DNA from: Comamonas resistens | GTDB lineage: Bacteria; Pseudomonadota; Gammaproteobacteria; Burkholderiales; Burkholderiaceae_C | Direction of reading: 5' to 3' | Length of the DNA: 64,000 bases | Assembly: GCF_030064165.1 (NCBI RefSeq) | Contig: NZ_CP125947.1 | Location: 3,658,001 to 3,722,000, forward strand | Shown here: positions 43,835 through 52,188 of the stretch, in pieces | Layout of the letters: each line of letters begins with the position of its first letter | Numbering within the stretch: the stretch's first letter is position 1 | The notes under the pieces: model-generated | Told to the model about the DNA's origin: nothing | Databases searched by the model: none | Seen by the model: only the letters and a program-made list of their open reading frames with translations | Program-made: the position numbers and the translations under genes

Positions 43835-44548
43835 TCAGATGAACTGCCGGCGAAAGGACAGGCTGGCCAGATACAGCACGGCCAGCATGAAGGGCAGCAC
43901 GCTCCAGAAACCGAAGTGCATATAAAGCACCGCCCCCAGGAAAGCACCCAGCACAAAGCCGCCCACCACGCTGCCGCTCTTGAGCAGGGCCTGGCCCTGC
44001 TCGCGACCAGGCTGGCGCAAGTAGTTCGACAGATCGATGCCAAGCTGCGTGGTATTGCCCGTCATCATGGTGCTGGGGCTGATGTGCTTGATCAGCGTCT
44101 TGCTGGCCGTGTTGCGTATGGCCAGGGCCATCAGGCCCAGGCCGCCGGTCAGCGCCAGCGCGCCGGCATTGGGGTCGCGAAACGGCTGCAGTTGCAGGCC
44201 CGCGACCATGAAGCCGCTGAGAAACAAGGCCTCGGCCACGAACAGCCAACCCAGGGTCTTGGAAGATGGGCTGCAACGGTCTATCCACATCTTGGTCATC
44301 ATGACCGTGGCAATGAACAGCGGGATCGCGCCCAGCTTGATCCACAGGCCGGCACCGCCCTTGACGAAAGCGGCGCCAGCCAGCACCAGGTTGCCGGTCA
44401 CATGGGCCGTGAAAAAACCCAGCAAGGCGATAAAGCCAATCGTGTCTATGGCGCCACCCACGATGGTCAGCAGCACAGGCGCGCGGCACTGCGCCCAAAG
44501 GCCGGGCGTCTGCCCTGCCAGCGGCGCTGCATTGTTGGCAGCCGTCAT
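43835..44548 (-). CDS. DUF1275 (YoaK-type) membrane protein, copy 1
   Basis: A 237-residue DUF1275 protein with GGAIDTIGFIALLGFFTAHVTGNLVLAG and STMMTGNTTQLGIDLSNYLR. It resembles the second copy at 42500-43204 but is clearly diverged. The start overlaps the DoxX stop as ATGA. Function unknown; the position between DoxX and a K+-channel-like gene suggests a membrane-stress cluster. Confidence 0.9.
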   Translation of the reverse strand: MTAANNAAPLAGQTPGLWAQCRAPVLLTIVGGAIDTIGFIALLGFFTAHVTGNLVLAGAAFVKGGAGLWIKLGAIPLFIATVMMTKMWIDRCSPSSKTLGWLFVAEALFLSGFMVAGLQLQPFRDPNAGALALTGGLGLMALAIRNTASKTLIKHISPSTMMTGNTTQLGIDLSNYLRQPGREQGQALLKSGSVVGGFVLGAFLGAVLYMHFGFWSVLPFMLAVLYLASLSFRRQFI

Positions 44549-44994
44549 AAAGCCTCCTTATCCCGCAGGTCCAGCCAGGCCACGAGCAGAAAGCCCCCGA
44601 CCAGGCCCAGATGCTCAAAGAACGAATTGGCCGCCATAAAGCGCTGCTGCCCCGCAGGCAGCTCCCAAAAGCGCAATGCCAGCAACGTGGCCAGCAAGGT
44701 GAATCCCGCCAGTGCCAGCGCGCCCAGCCAGCGCATCCGCCCGCTGAGGATCAGCACCGAAGCGCCCAGCTCCAAGACTATCACCAGCACCGCAAACAAG
44801 GGAGCCGGCGCAAGTCCGAAGTGCTGCATCTCTGCGATGGAGCCAGGAAAGTCACCGAGCTTGACCAGCCCACCCTGCAAATAGGCCGCGCACAGGCCCA
44901 GGTAGGCGACAAAGCGCATGGCGGCGCTGCCGAAGATGGGGCGCGCCAGGGCGTCCAGGCGCGCCGAAAAACCGGAATTGGAAGCAGTCATCAT
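44545..44994 (-). CDS. DoxX-family membrane protein
   Basis: A 149-residue DoxX protein with four hydrophobic segments (MRFVAYLGLCAAYLQGGLVKLGDF, FAVLVIVLELGASVLILSG and others). The family's roles are uncertain; some members belong to redox-linked membrane complexes. The start at 44994 (ATGATG) has GGGAGAG before it. The stop overlaps the DUF1275 start by 4 bp. Confidence 0.88.
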   Translation of the reverse strand: MMTASNSGFSARLDALARPIFGSAAMRFVAYLGLCAAYLQGGLVKLGDFPGSIAEMQHFGLAPAPLFAVLVIVLELGASVLILSGRMRWLGALALAGFTLLATLLALRFWELPAGQQRFMAANSFFEHLGLVGGFLLVAWLDLRDKEAL

Positions 44995-45024
44995 CTCTCT
45001 CCCATAACACTTGCAATCCGAGCT

Positions 45025-45140
45025 CCTGAGCCTAAAAACTGGCGCAGACCAAGCCAGGGACACCGAGCAAGGGTCTAGGCGGCCCCGCTGCCCCGCAGCG
45101 AGGGTGTCGTCCCCCTCCCGCGCAGCAGCTCAGGGGAGCG
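45025..45140. repeat. GC-rich dispersed intergenic repeat, copy 1
   Basis: Contains CAAGCCAGGGACACCGAGCAAGGG followed by short GC hairpins and CTCAGGGG. It shares the CAAGCCAG...CGAGCAAGGG block and the CTCAGGGG end with the element at 47530-47670. It lies between the amidohydrolase stop and the DoxX start. Confidence 0.55.
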
Positions 45141-45146
45141 TCAATG

Positions 45147-47147
45147 TCAAGCCATCCAGCAGGAGCAGCCCAGCGCGCCGAAGAAGCTCTTGGGGTCGGA
45201 GGCCGGCACGTTCGATGCCCAGGCATCGGCATGGCTGTGACCGTGCATGCCGCAGCTCGTGCCGCAGCCGCAAGCCGCTGCCATGCTGCGATAGCGGGTC
45301 GGGCTAAGCGAGTTCTTGCCTGCACCGTCCGGCTCGCCCCAGGCCGCATAGCCGCCGAACAATCGCGTGGGCGACCAATCAGGCATGGCGGGCGGCAGCG
45401 GGTTGTTGTCATGTTGGGCAAACTCGCCCTCGCCATAGACCACGCGGCCGCCGACCACCGTGAGGTGCGATGTGAGGAACGAAATCTCGTCCTCGGGCAC
45501 CTTGAAGAAGTCCTTGCTCGGCACGATGAAGTCGGCGAGCTGGCCTACCGAAATCCGGCCCCTCTGACCTTCCTCGTTGCTGAACCAGGCCACGTTTTCC
45601 GTCCACATGCGCAGGGCCGTCTCGCGATCCAGCAGATTGCGCTGCGGGTACATCTGCGTGCCGCCCACGGTCTTGCCGGTGATCATCCACGACAGCGACA
45701 CCCAGGGGTTGTAGGAGGCGACGCGCGTGGCGTCGGTGCCGGCCGAGACCTTGACGCCTTTTTCCAGAATGCGCTTGACGGGCGGCGTGGCCTCGGCCGC
45801 ACGGGCGCCGTAGCGCTCGATGAAGTACTCGCCCTGGTAAGCCATGCGGTGCTGCACGGCAATGCCGCCGCCCAGCGCCGCGATGCGGTCTATGGACTTG
45901 TCGGAGATGGTCTCGGCATGGTCGAAGAACCAGTGGATTCCGCTCAAAGGCGTGTCGCGGTTGACCTTCTCGAACACATCGAGAGCACGCGATATGGTTT
46001 CGTCATAGGTCGCATGCAAGCGCCAGGGCCACTTGTTCTGCACCAGCACGCGCACCACTTCTTCAAGTTCACCCTCCATCTGCGGCGGCATGTCCGGGCG
46101 CTCCACGCGAAAGTCCTCGAAGTCGGCGGCCGAATACACCAGCATCTCACCCGCGCCGTTGTGGCGGAAGTAATCGTCGCCCTGCTTGTACTTGACCGAT
46201 CGGGTCCAGTTCAGAAAGTCCTCCTTCTCCTGCTTGGGCTTTTGCGTGAACAGGTTGTAGGCCAGGCGCACGGTGATCTGGTTGGCGTCGGCCAGCTTCT
46301 GGATCACCTCGTAGTCTTCGGGATAGTTCTGGAAGCCGCCGCCCGCATCGATCACGCCGGTCACGCCCAGGCGGTTGAGCTCGCGCATGAAATGGCGCGT
46401 GGAGTTGATCTGGTAATCCAGCGGCAGCTTGGGGCCCTTGGCCAGGGTCGCATAGAGGATGGTGGCATTGGGCTTGGCCAGCAGCAAACCGGTAGGGTTG
46501 CCGCCTGCATCGCGCACGATCTCGCCGCCCGGGGGCGCTTGCGTGTCCTTGGTATAGCCCACGGCGCGCAGCGCGGCGGCGTTGAGCAGCGCGCGGTCGT
46601 ACAGATGCAGCAGGAACACCGGCGTATCGGGCGCGATGGCGTTGATCTCTTCCAGCGTGGGCAGCCGCTTCTCGACGAACTGGTGCTCGGTAAAGCCCCC
46701 CACCACACGCACCCATTGCGGCGCCGGGGTAATGGCTACCTGGCGCTTGAGCATGTCCAGCGCATCGGCCAGCGAGCGCACCCCGTCCCAGCGCAACTCC
46801 ATGTTGTAGTTCAGGCCGCCGCGCACCACATGGGTGTGGTTGTCGAACAGGCCGGGCAGCACGCTCTTGCGCTTGAGGTCGATGCGTCGGGTCCTGTCGC
46901 CCGCCAGCGCCAGGACTTCCTGGTCGTCACCGACGGCGACAAAGCGGCCGGCCTTGACGGCCACGGCACTGGCCACGGGTTTGCTGCGGTCCAGCGTGGT
47001 GATCTGGCCGTTGAAAAAAATGGCGTCGGGATGGGGATCGGTCATGGCAGATGTTCCTTGGTGATCGGCTGCGGAGGCGTTGCGCCCCAATAAGCTACCC
47101 AGTGCCAGCGTTGTCGCGGCGCCCAGGATGTCTCGGCGGGATGTCAT
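45147..47147 (-). CDS. YtcJ-type amidohydrolase with Cys/His-rich C-terminal tail
   Basis: A 666-residue metal-dependent hydrolase of the amidohydrolase-3 (YtcJ-like) group. A Tat signal (SRRDILGAATTLALG) points to periplasmic export. Metal motifs are DNHTHV, FDHAE and GTDATR. The body resembles enzymes acting on formamides or imidazolones, but substrate is unknown. The last 60 residues are unusual: they contain CGCGTSCGMHGHSHAD, then GALGCSCWMA, a Cys/His cluster after a Pro/Gly-rich linker. It is part of a leftward cluster with XapX and DoxX genes. Confidence 0.9.
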   Translation of the reverse strand: MTSRRDILGAATTLALGSLLGRNASAADHQGTSAMTDPHPDAIFFNGQITTLDRSKPVASAVAVKAGRFVAVGDDQEVLALAGDRTRRIDLKRKSVLPGLFDNHTHVVRGGLNYNMELRWDGVRSLADALDMLKRQVAITPAPQWVRVVGGFTEHQFVEKRLPTLEEINAIAPDTPVFLLHLYDRALLNAAALRAVGYTKDTQAPPGGEIVRDAGGNPTGLLLAKPNATILYATLAKGPKLPLDYQINSTRHFMRELNRLGVTGVIDAGGGFQNYPEDYEVIQKLADANQITVRLAYNLFTQKPKQEKEDFLNWTRSVKYKQGDDYFRHNGAGEMLVYSAADFEDFRVERPDMPPQMEGELEEVVRVLVQNKWPWRLHATYDETISRALDVFEKVNRDTPLSGIHWFFDHAETISDKSIDRIAALGGGIAVQHRMAYQGEYFIERYGARAAEATPPVKRILEKGVKVSAGTDATRVASYNPWVSLSWMITGKTVGGTQMYPQRNLLDRETALRMWTENVAWFSNEEGQRGRISVGQLADFIVPSKDFFKVPEDEISFLTSHLTVVGGRVVYGEGEFAQHDNNPLPPAMPDWSPTRLFGGYAAWGEPDGAGKNSLSPTRYRSMAAACGCGTSCGMHGHSHADAWASNVPASDPKSFFGALGCSCWMA

Positions 47148-47187
47148 GCGTTTTCTTTCATGGAATGCCGGTACCAGAGCGGCACGG

Positions 47188-47457
47188 TCATGCCTGCTCT
47201 TTTTCTGCCGGTTTGTCGGATTGCCGACCCGGCAACTGACCCAGCACAGAGGCTGTAGCCCGGGTCTCGCTGCAAGCGATGCTGAACGCGCTGCCGCCGA
47301 GCAACTGCTTGCCCACGGGAATGACCTGCTCGCCCACCAGAATGCCCAGCAGGCCTACCAGGGCCACCAGCGGCGGTGCCGGCGAGCGCACGCTCAGCAG
47401 GCTGTAGATGATGCCGACCAAAAGGCCGGCCCCCAGAGACAGTGCATAGAGCTTCAT
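47188..47457 (-). CDS. XapX-domain small membrane protein
   Basis: An 89-residue protein with two membrane segments (LYALSLGAGLLVGIIYSLLSVRSP and PLVALVGLLGILVGEQVIP), which is the XapX/DUF1427 pattern. The C-terminal 35 residues are hydrophilic. XapX proteins commonly lie beside amidohydrolases and isochorismatase-like hydrolases, as here. Function unknown. Confidence 0.9.
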   Translation of the reverse strand: MKLYALSLGAGLLVGIIYSLLSVRSPAPPLVALVGLLGILVGEQVIPVGKQLLGGSAFSIACSETRATASVLGQLPGRQSDKPAEKEQA

Positions 47458-47529
47458 GGCGTCATCTCCTTGATGGTTTTCACGATCTCAGTTCTCAACG
47501 ATGCTGCGCATCACCCGCGCCGCATAAAA

Positions 47530-47670
47530 CCGGCGCGCCCCAAGCCAGAGCAGCCGAGCAAGGGCCGCCCCGCCGCGCCGGTGGCGTCCCCCTGCCCACT
47601 TTGCTCAGCAAAGTGAGAGCGGGGGGGAAGGCGCGGGGCCGCCTAGGCGCAGCGCCTCAGGGGGGTGTCG
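47530..47670. repeat. GC-rich dispersed intergenic repeat, copy 2
   Basis: About 140 bp between the hydrolase and XapX genes. It starts with CCAAGCCAGAGCAGCCGAGC, includes the palindrome CACTTTGCT-c-AGCAAAGTG, CCGCCTAGGCG and GGCGCAGCGCC, and ends CTCAGGGGGGTGTC. It resembles the shorter element at 45025-45140. Confidence 0.6.
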
Positions 47671-47672
47671 TT

Positions 47673-48368
47673 TTATTTAGCGGGATTGGGGCCGATGCGC
47701 TGGCCGTGCTGCACGCGCTCGGGAGCCTTGTGCACCATGGTGTAGGCATAGTCCACGCCCATGCCATAGGCGCCCGAGTGCTCGCGCACGATGTTCATCA
47801 CCGCGTCGTAAGTGCTCTTGCGTGCCCAGTCGCGCTGCCATTCCAGCAGCACCTGTTGCCAGGTCACGGGCACCACGCCGGCCTGCACCATGCGGTCCAT
47901 GGCGTAGTTGTGCGCGTCCAGCGAGGTGCCGCCCGAGGCATCGGCCACCATATAGATCTCGTAGTCGGTGTCATGCATGCACGACAGCGCAAAACCCAGA
48001 TTGCAGACCTCGGTCCACAGGCCCGACACCACGATCTTCTTGCGGCCCTGGGCCGCATGGACGGCCAGCGCATCACGCACGTTCTGATCGTCCCAGGAGT
48101 TCATCGAGGAGCGCTCAAGCAGCTTGTTCTCGGGAAACACGCCCAGCAGTTCGGGATAGGTGTGGCCCGAGAAGCCCTCGGTTTCCACCGTGGTGATGGT
48201 GGTCGGGATGTCAAAGACCTTGGCCGCCTTGGCCAGGCCCACGACGTTGTTCTTCAACACCTGACGGTCGATGGACTGCACGCCGAAAGCCATCTGGGGC
48301 TGCTGGTCGATGAAGATGATCTGGCTGTTCTGGGGAGTCAGGACTTCGGTGTAGTTGCGATGGGACAT
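47673..48368 (-). CDS. Isochorismatase-like hydrolase (YcaC-type)
   Basis: A 231-residue cysteine hydrolase. The catalytic pattern is visible: Asp in IIFIDQQPQMAF and Cys in VSGLWTEVCNLGFALS, with a cis-peptide region before it. YcaC-type members are cytoplasmic enzymes of uncertain substrate. It is 48 bp from the pirin gene and precedes XapX in the leftward cluster, so it may help clear amides or similar compounds produced with the amidohydrolase. Confidence 0.92.
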   Translation of the reverse strand: MSHRNYTEVLTPQNSQIIFIDQQPQMAFGVQSIDRQVLKNNVVGLAKAAKVFDIPTTITTVETEGFSGHTYPELLGVFPENKLLERSSMNSWDDQNVRDALAVHAAQGRKKIVVSGLWTEVCNLGFALSCMHDTDYEIYMVADASGGTSLDAHNYAMDRMVQAGVVPVTWQQVLLEWQRDWARKSTYDAVMNIVREHSGAYGMGVDYAYTMVHKAPERVQHGQRIGPNPAK

Positions 48369-48416
48369 GGTGAACTCCGTGGTTGGGGTGGGTGAAGGGA
48401 AACAGGGAGGGGAAAC

Positions 48417-49127
48417 TCAATGCACCGCGCCGGCATCGACCAGCACGATCTCGGTGTCTTCGCTCGCGGTGATGCGCAAGCTTTTTTCGGCGTGTACGGC
48501 CGCGCCGTCGCGCGCATCCAGCGCCACGCCGTTGACTTCGGCACGGCCTGCGGCCAGCACCAGATAGCCATAACGATCGCCTTGGGCAAACTGGTACTCG
48601 GTGCTCTCTCCGGCCTTGAGCGTGGCGCCCAGCACGCGGGCATCGGCGCGGATCGGCAGGGCATCCTCGTCGCTGTCGTCGCCGCTGGCCAAGGTCACGA
48701 AATGACCTGCACGGTCATGTTTGGGAAAGGGTTTGGTGCCCCAGGCCGGCAACTCGCCATGGCGGCTGGGCAGGAGCCAGATCTGGAAGATGCGCGTGAC
48801 GCCGGGCTCAAGATTGAATTCGGAGTGACGTATACCCGTGCCCGCGCTCATGACCTGCACGTCGCCGGCCACCGTACGGCCTTGGTTGCCCAGGTTGTCG
48901 CGGTGGGTGATGGCGCCTTCGCGCACATAGGTGATGATTTCCATATCCGCATGCTGGTGCGGCGGGAAGCCCGAACCTGGCTCGATGGTGTCGTCGTTCC
49001 ACACCCGCAGCGCGCCCCAGTGCAGGCGCTCTGGGTCGTGGTATTCGGCAAAGGAGAAATGGTGCCTGGCGTCGAGCCAGCCGTGGTGGGCAGTGCCCAG
49101 GCTTTCCAGAGGACGGCGTTCGATCAT
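48417..49127 (-). CDS. Pirin-family cupin protein
   Basis: A 236-residue pirin. The iron-binding cupin motif is in FPPHQHADMEIITYVREGAITHRDN, with His57, His59 and His101 as likely ligands, followed by ITRIF-like VTRIFQIWLLP. Bacterial pirins act as quercetinases or as redox-sensitive regulators. The start at 49127 has AGGAGAAG upstream. It is the first gene of the leftward cluster and is divergent from a LysR regulator gene. Confidence 0.93.
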   Translation of the reverse strand: MIERRPLESLGTAHHGWLDARHHFSFAEYHDPERLHWGALRVWNDDTIEPGSGFPPHQHADMEIITYVREGAITHRDNLGNQGRTVAGDVQVMSAGTGIRHSEFNLEPGVTRIFQIWLLPSRHGELPAWGTKPFPKHDRAGHFVTLASGDDSDEDALPIRADARVLGATLKAGESTEYQFAQGDRYGYLVLAAGRAEVNGVALDARDGAAVHAEKSLRITASEDTEIVLVDAGAVH

Positions 49128-49201
49128 GGTCTTCTCCTGCGGGCTCGTTGATGACGATGAAGCCAGTCTAGGAACAGCGAATCGCGCTGAGAAGACAAGA
49201 A

Positions 49202-49213
49202 ATGGAATTCCAT
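49202..49213. promoter_or_regulatory. Perfect palindrome in the pirin/LysR divergent region
   Basis: ATGGAATTCCAT, a 12-bp perfect palindrome in the 168-bp region between divergent starts at 49127 and 49296. The location fits the binding site of the adjacent LysR protein. No footprint-type evidence can be read from sequence. Confidence 0.4.
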
Positions 49214-49295
49214 GCTTTCCGTTTTTGGCATGCGCAAGCCATGCATGCACTGGCATATTGCAGGGGTGTTTCAACATCCCTGAGTGGCCAATGCC

Positions 49296-50231
49296 ATGAA
49301 CAAATTGCCAGACCTGGAAGCGTGGGCGATCTTTGCCAAGGTCGCGGAAACCGGCTCCTTTGCGCGCACCGCGGCCGAGTTTTCTCTGTCCCAGGCCACG
49401 GTGTCCAAAGCCATTTCGCGGCTGGAAGCGCGCATGAAGACCACGCTGTTCCACCGCACCTCGCGCCGTCTATCACTGACGGGCAACGGCCATGCGGCAC
49501 TGGAGCGCGCATCGCGCATCCTCGAGGAAGGCCAGGCCGTGGAAGCCGAGGTGGCCGAGCAATCCATCAGCCTGCGTGGCGTGATACGGCTGTCCGCCCC
49601 CATGTCCTTTGGCATTGCGCGGCTGGCGCCGGCGCTGCCCGGCTTTCTGCAGGCCCACCCCGACGTGGAGCTGGACGTGCACTTCAACGACCAGCAGGTG
49701 GACCTGGTGGGCGATCGTTTTGATATGGCCCTGCGCCTGGCCAACCTCGAAGACTCGAGCCTGCTGGCGCGCCAGCTATGCAAGGTGCAGATCGTGCTCG
49801 TGGGCTCGCCCGCGTATTTCGAGCGCCACGGCAGGCCTCGCCACCCCAGCGATCTGGCCCAGCACAAGGCCTTGCAGTACAGCTACCAGCGCAGCGGCAC
49901 GCACTGGCGCTTCCGGCATGCTCGACATGGCGAGTTCACCCAGTCCATGGCCGTGCAGATGCAGGCCAACAATGCAGAGGCGCTGACCCCTGCACTGCTG
50001 GCCGGACTGGGCGTGGCACTGCAGCCGGCCTTTCTGGTCTGGCAGCAGCTGCAGACAGGCGCGCTGGAAGCGGTGATGGAGGACTGGCTGGTGGATCCCA
50101 TCGCGCTGCACATACTGACTCCGCCGGGCCGCAACCGCCCCGCTCGCGTACAGGCCCTGATAGAGCACCTGGCCAGCTCCTTCGCCAGCGAGCCCTGGGC
50201 CGGTGTGGCGGAGCTGGTGCGGCCGCTCTGA
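49296..50231 (+). CDS. LysR-family regulator divergent from the pirin cluster
   Basis: A 311-residue LysR protein. The N-terminal helix-turn-helix is LEAWAIFAKVAETGSFARTAAEFSLSQATVSKAISRLEARMKTTLFHRTSR, followed by a co-inducer domain. Divergent orientation suggests it controls the pirin-hydrolase-amidohydrolase cluster. A GTG four codons earlier (49284) is an alternative start. It ends 1 bp from the convergent beta-propeller gene. Confidence 0.92.
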   Translation: MNKLPDLEAWAIFAKVAETGSFARTAAEFSLSQATVSKAISRLEARMKTTLFHRTSRRLSLTGNGHAALERASRILEEGQAVEAEVAEQSISLRGVIRLSAPMSFGIARLAPALPGFLQAHPDVELDVHFNDQQVDLVGDRFDMALRLANLEDSSLLARQLCKVQIVLVGSPAYFERHGRPRHPSDLAQHKALQYSYQRSGTHWRFRHARHGEFTQSMAVQMQANNAEALTPALLAGLGVALQPAFLVWQQLQTGALEAVMEDWLVDPIALHILTPPGRNRPARVQALIEHLASSFASEPWAGVAELVRPL

Positions 50232-50232
50232 A

Positions 50233-50874
50233 TTACTTTGCCCGTGCCGGGCGGCGCACGGCCCTGAGCTTGCCGCTGGCCCCGCCGCCGCAGAAGAAGC
50301 GATCACCGCCATCGGACTCCAACCCAGAGACACCGGTACCTGCCGGCATCTCCAGCCGCTCCAGCACCGCGCCGCTATGCGGGTCTATGCGCCGCAGATC
50401 GCTCTGGTCTTCCTCCCAGGTACCGTGCCAGAGTTCTCCGTCCACCCAGGTGACGCCGGTGACGAAACGGTTCGAATCAATCGTGCGCAGCACCGCCCCG
50501 GTCTCGGGATCGATCTGGTGAATCTTGCGCTGTTGGTACTGGCCCACCCACAACGAACCCTCGGCCCAGGCCAGGCCCGAGTCGCTGCCGCCTCCGGGCG
50601 CCGGTATCGTGGCCAGCACGCGGCTGGTTGCCGGGTCTATCTTCTGGATACGGCTCTCGGCAATCTGGAACAGATGCCTGCCGTCAAAGGCTGTACCGGC
50701 ATCGCCCTGTACATCGATGCTACGTACGATCTGGCCGCTTTCGGGGTCCAGGGCCTGTACCTGCTCTCCGGTGGCAAACCAGACCCGGCAGCCATCGTAG
50801 GACACGCCATGCACATGCGTGATACCGGGAAAGGGCCCGTACTCGCGGATGACTTCTGCGTTAGCTGCTTTCAT
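50233..50874 (-). CDS. Beta-propeller protein, glutamine-cyclotransferase/YncE-like
   Basis: A 213-residue cytoplasmic protein with no signal peptide. It is built of repeating WVGQYQ..., IDPETGAVLRTID-type units (four to five, each about 40 residues) that form a small beta-propeller. Repeats such as LDPESGQIVRSIDV, IDPATSRVLATIPA and IDPETGAVLRTIDS are visible. Function is unknown; a signalling or ligand-binding role is possible. It lies 32 bp downstream of the regulator gene at 50907-52127. Confidence 0.75.
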   Translation of the reverse strand: MKAANAEVIREYGPFPGITHVHGVSYDGCRVWFATGEQVQALDPESGQIVRSIDVQGDAGTAFDGRHLFQIAESRIQKIDPATSRVLATIPAPGGGSDSGLAWAEGSLWVGQYQQRKIHQIDPETGAVLRTIDSNRFVTGVTWVDGELWHGTWEEDQSDLRRIDPHSGAVLERLEMPAGTGVSGLESDGGDRFFCGGGASGKLRAVRRPARAK

Positions 50875-50906
50875 GTTGAACTCCTGAGTGATGTGGTCAG
50901 CCCATG

Positions 50907-52127
50907 CTAGTCACCTGGCAGCGCAGCAGGGAGTAACAAAGTCGTCGCGAATCCCGTCAGGGGCCGGCTCATCCAGCGGCGCGCGCGCCCGCGCCCCACG
51001 GGTTGCGCCAGGCCTTCGGCTGCCAGCGCATCCAGCGCTCTTTGCACGCTGCGCTGACTGGCATCCAGCGCCAAAGCCAAAGCCGAACTGGCCCAAGACT
51101 CGCCATCGGACAGCAGAGCCAGCACCGCACCATGCGCGCTCCTCACGGGCCGCTCCAGCACGGCTACGGACCCACGGTGAGGCAGCAGTGCAAAGCCCTG
51201 CGAAGTGGCTCGCACCTCGGCCAGCGGACGCAGCAGCCGCCGCAGCCGCCCCAGCTCGACACGCAGACGTGCCCGGTAGGACTCGTCGGCCTGTCGGGCC
51301 CTAAACACCTTGGCCGCCAGGGCATCGCGCGACACATCACTCGGCCAGGCTTCGCCCAACACGCGCACCAGCGCAAACAGCACCGGACGGCCCGCCAGCG
51401 AGAGCACTACCTCTCCAGCTCTCACCGCGTGGCGACAGGCATCGACCACCAGCATGTCCGACGCAAACAAGGTTTCGACCTCGTCCAGCGCCAGCAAGCG
51501 TTCGGCCTGTTCTTTCTGCAGCAGTCGTGCCGCAGGCGCATTCAGGGCGTCCACCGCACGCTCCACCTCGGTCGCCAGTGCCGCGATGCCCGCGCTGTCT
51601 GCGGCCTGCGCCGCCAATTCCAGCGCTGCACGCGCGGCCCGGGTATCGAGTCGCCGCATAGCGATGCCGGCCATGGCCAGCTCGTGAATTGCTCTCAAAG
51701 CCGGCGGCAGCAGTCCTGGCTGCAGCCCATCGAGCAGGCGTGCGGCTTCGCCCAGGCGCCCCACCAGCAGGCAGTGGCGGATCTCGAGATAGCGTGCATG
51801 AGCGGCATTCACCTGATCGCCATGCACTTCGAGCGTGGCGCGCGCCGCGTCCAGCCTGCGGGCCGGCCAGGCCAGATCGCGCAGGGCCAGCGCAATCTCG
51901 GCCTCGGCCACCACGCAGCGGGCGCGAGACACGGCCTCCCGGGCACCGAAGGCTTGGGCTGCGCTGCGCACCAGGGCCCTGGCCCGCACCAGATCACCGA
52001 GTTGTGCCATGGCAATACCGCGCAGCGCCAATGCAGGAGCATCGCCACGCAAGGCAATCCGGTTCAGCGCGCCAAATGGGTCTCCGGCAGCCAGCGCGCG
52101 GGCCGCCGCCGTGATCAGAGAATCCAT
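50907..52127 (-). CDS. TPR-like protein with winged-helix DNA-binding domains (transcriptional regulator)
   Basis: A 406-residue protein. Residues 1-200 look like Ala/Leu-rich helical repeats of the TPR type. Residues about 240-320 resemble an OmpR-like winged helix (ARQADESYRARLRVELGRLRRLLRPL), and the C-terminus holds another HTH-like stretch (SSALALALDASQRSVQRALDALAAEGL). This is the layout of a stand-alone regulator with a sensory N-domain, but the signal is unknown. The beta-propeller gene follows on the same strand. Confidence 0.75.
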   Translation of the reverse strand: MDSLITAAARALAAGDPFGALNRIALRGDAPALALRGIAMAQLGDLVRARALVRSAAQAFGAREAVSRARCVVAEAEIALALRDLAWPARRLDAARATLEVHGDQVNAAHARYLEIRHCLLVGRLGEAARLLDGLQPGLLPPALRAIHELAMAGIAMRRLDTRAARAALELAAQAADSAGIAALATEVERAVDALNAPAARLLQKEQAERLLALDEVETLFASDMLVVDACRHAVRAGEVVLSLAGRPVLFALVRVLGEAWPSDVSRDALAAKVFRARQADESYRARLRVELGRLRRLLRPLAEVRATSQGFALLPHRGSVAVLERPVRSAHGAVLALLSDGESWASSALALALDASQRSVQRALDALAAEGLAQPVGRGRARRWMSRPLTGFATTLLLPAALPGD

Positions 52128-52188
52128 GCCAATTTCGCCATATCCGTCACTCCCAGCATGACAAGCAGGGAGTTCATCTTAGGCTCGC

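Noticed and set aside
43827..44618. In-frame upstream extension of the TMEM175-like gene giving a 463-residue protein
   Set aside because: The extra N-terminal part is a shadow of the DUF1275 gene in another frame; family proteins begin at the RxxxFSDG region.
45144..47093. Plus-strand frame of about 650 codons
   Set aside because: Antisense to the amidohydrolase; no ribosome site, no domain.
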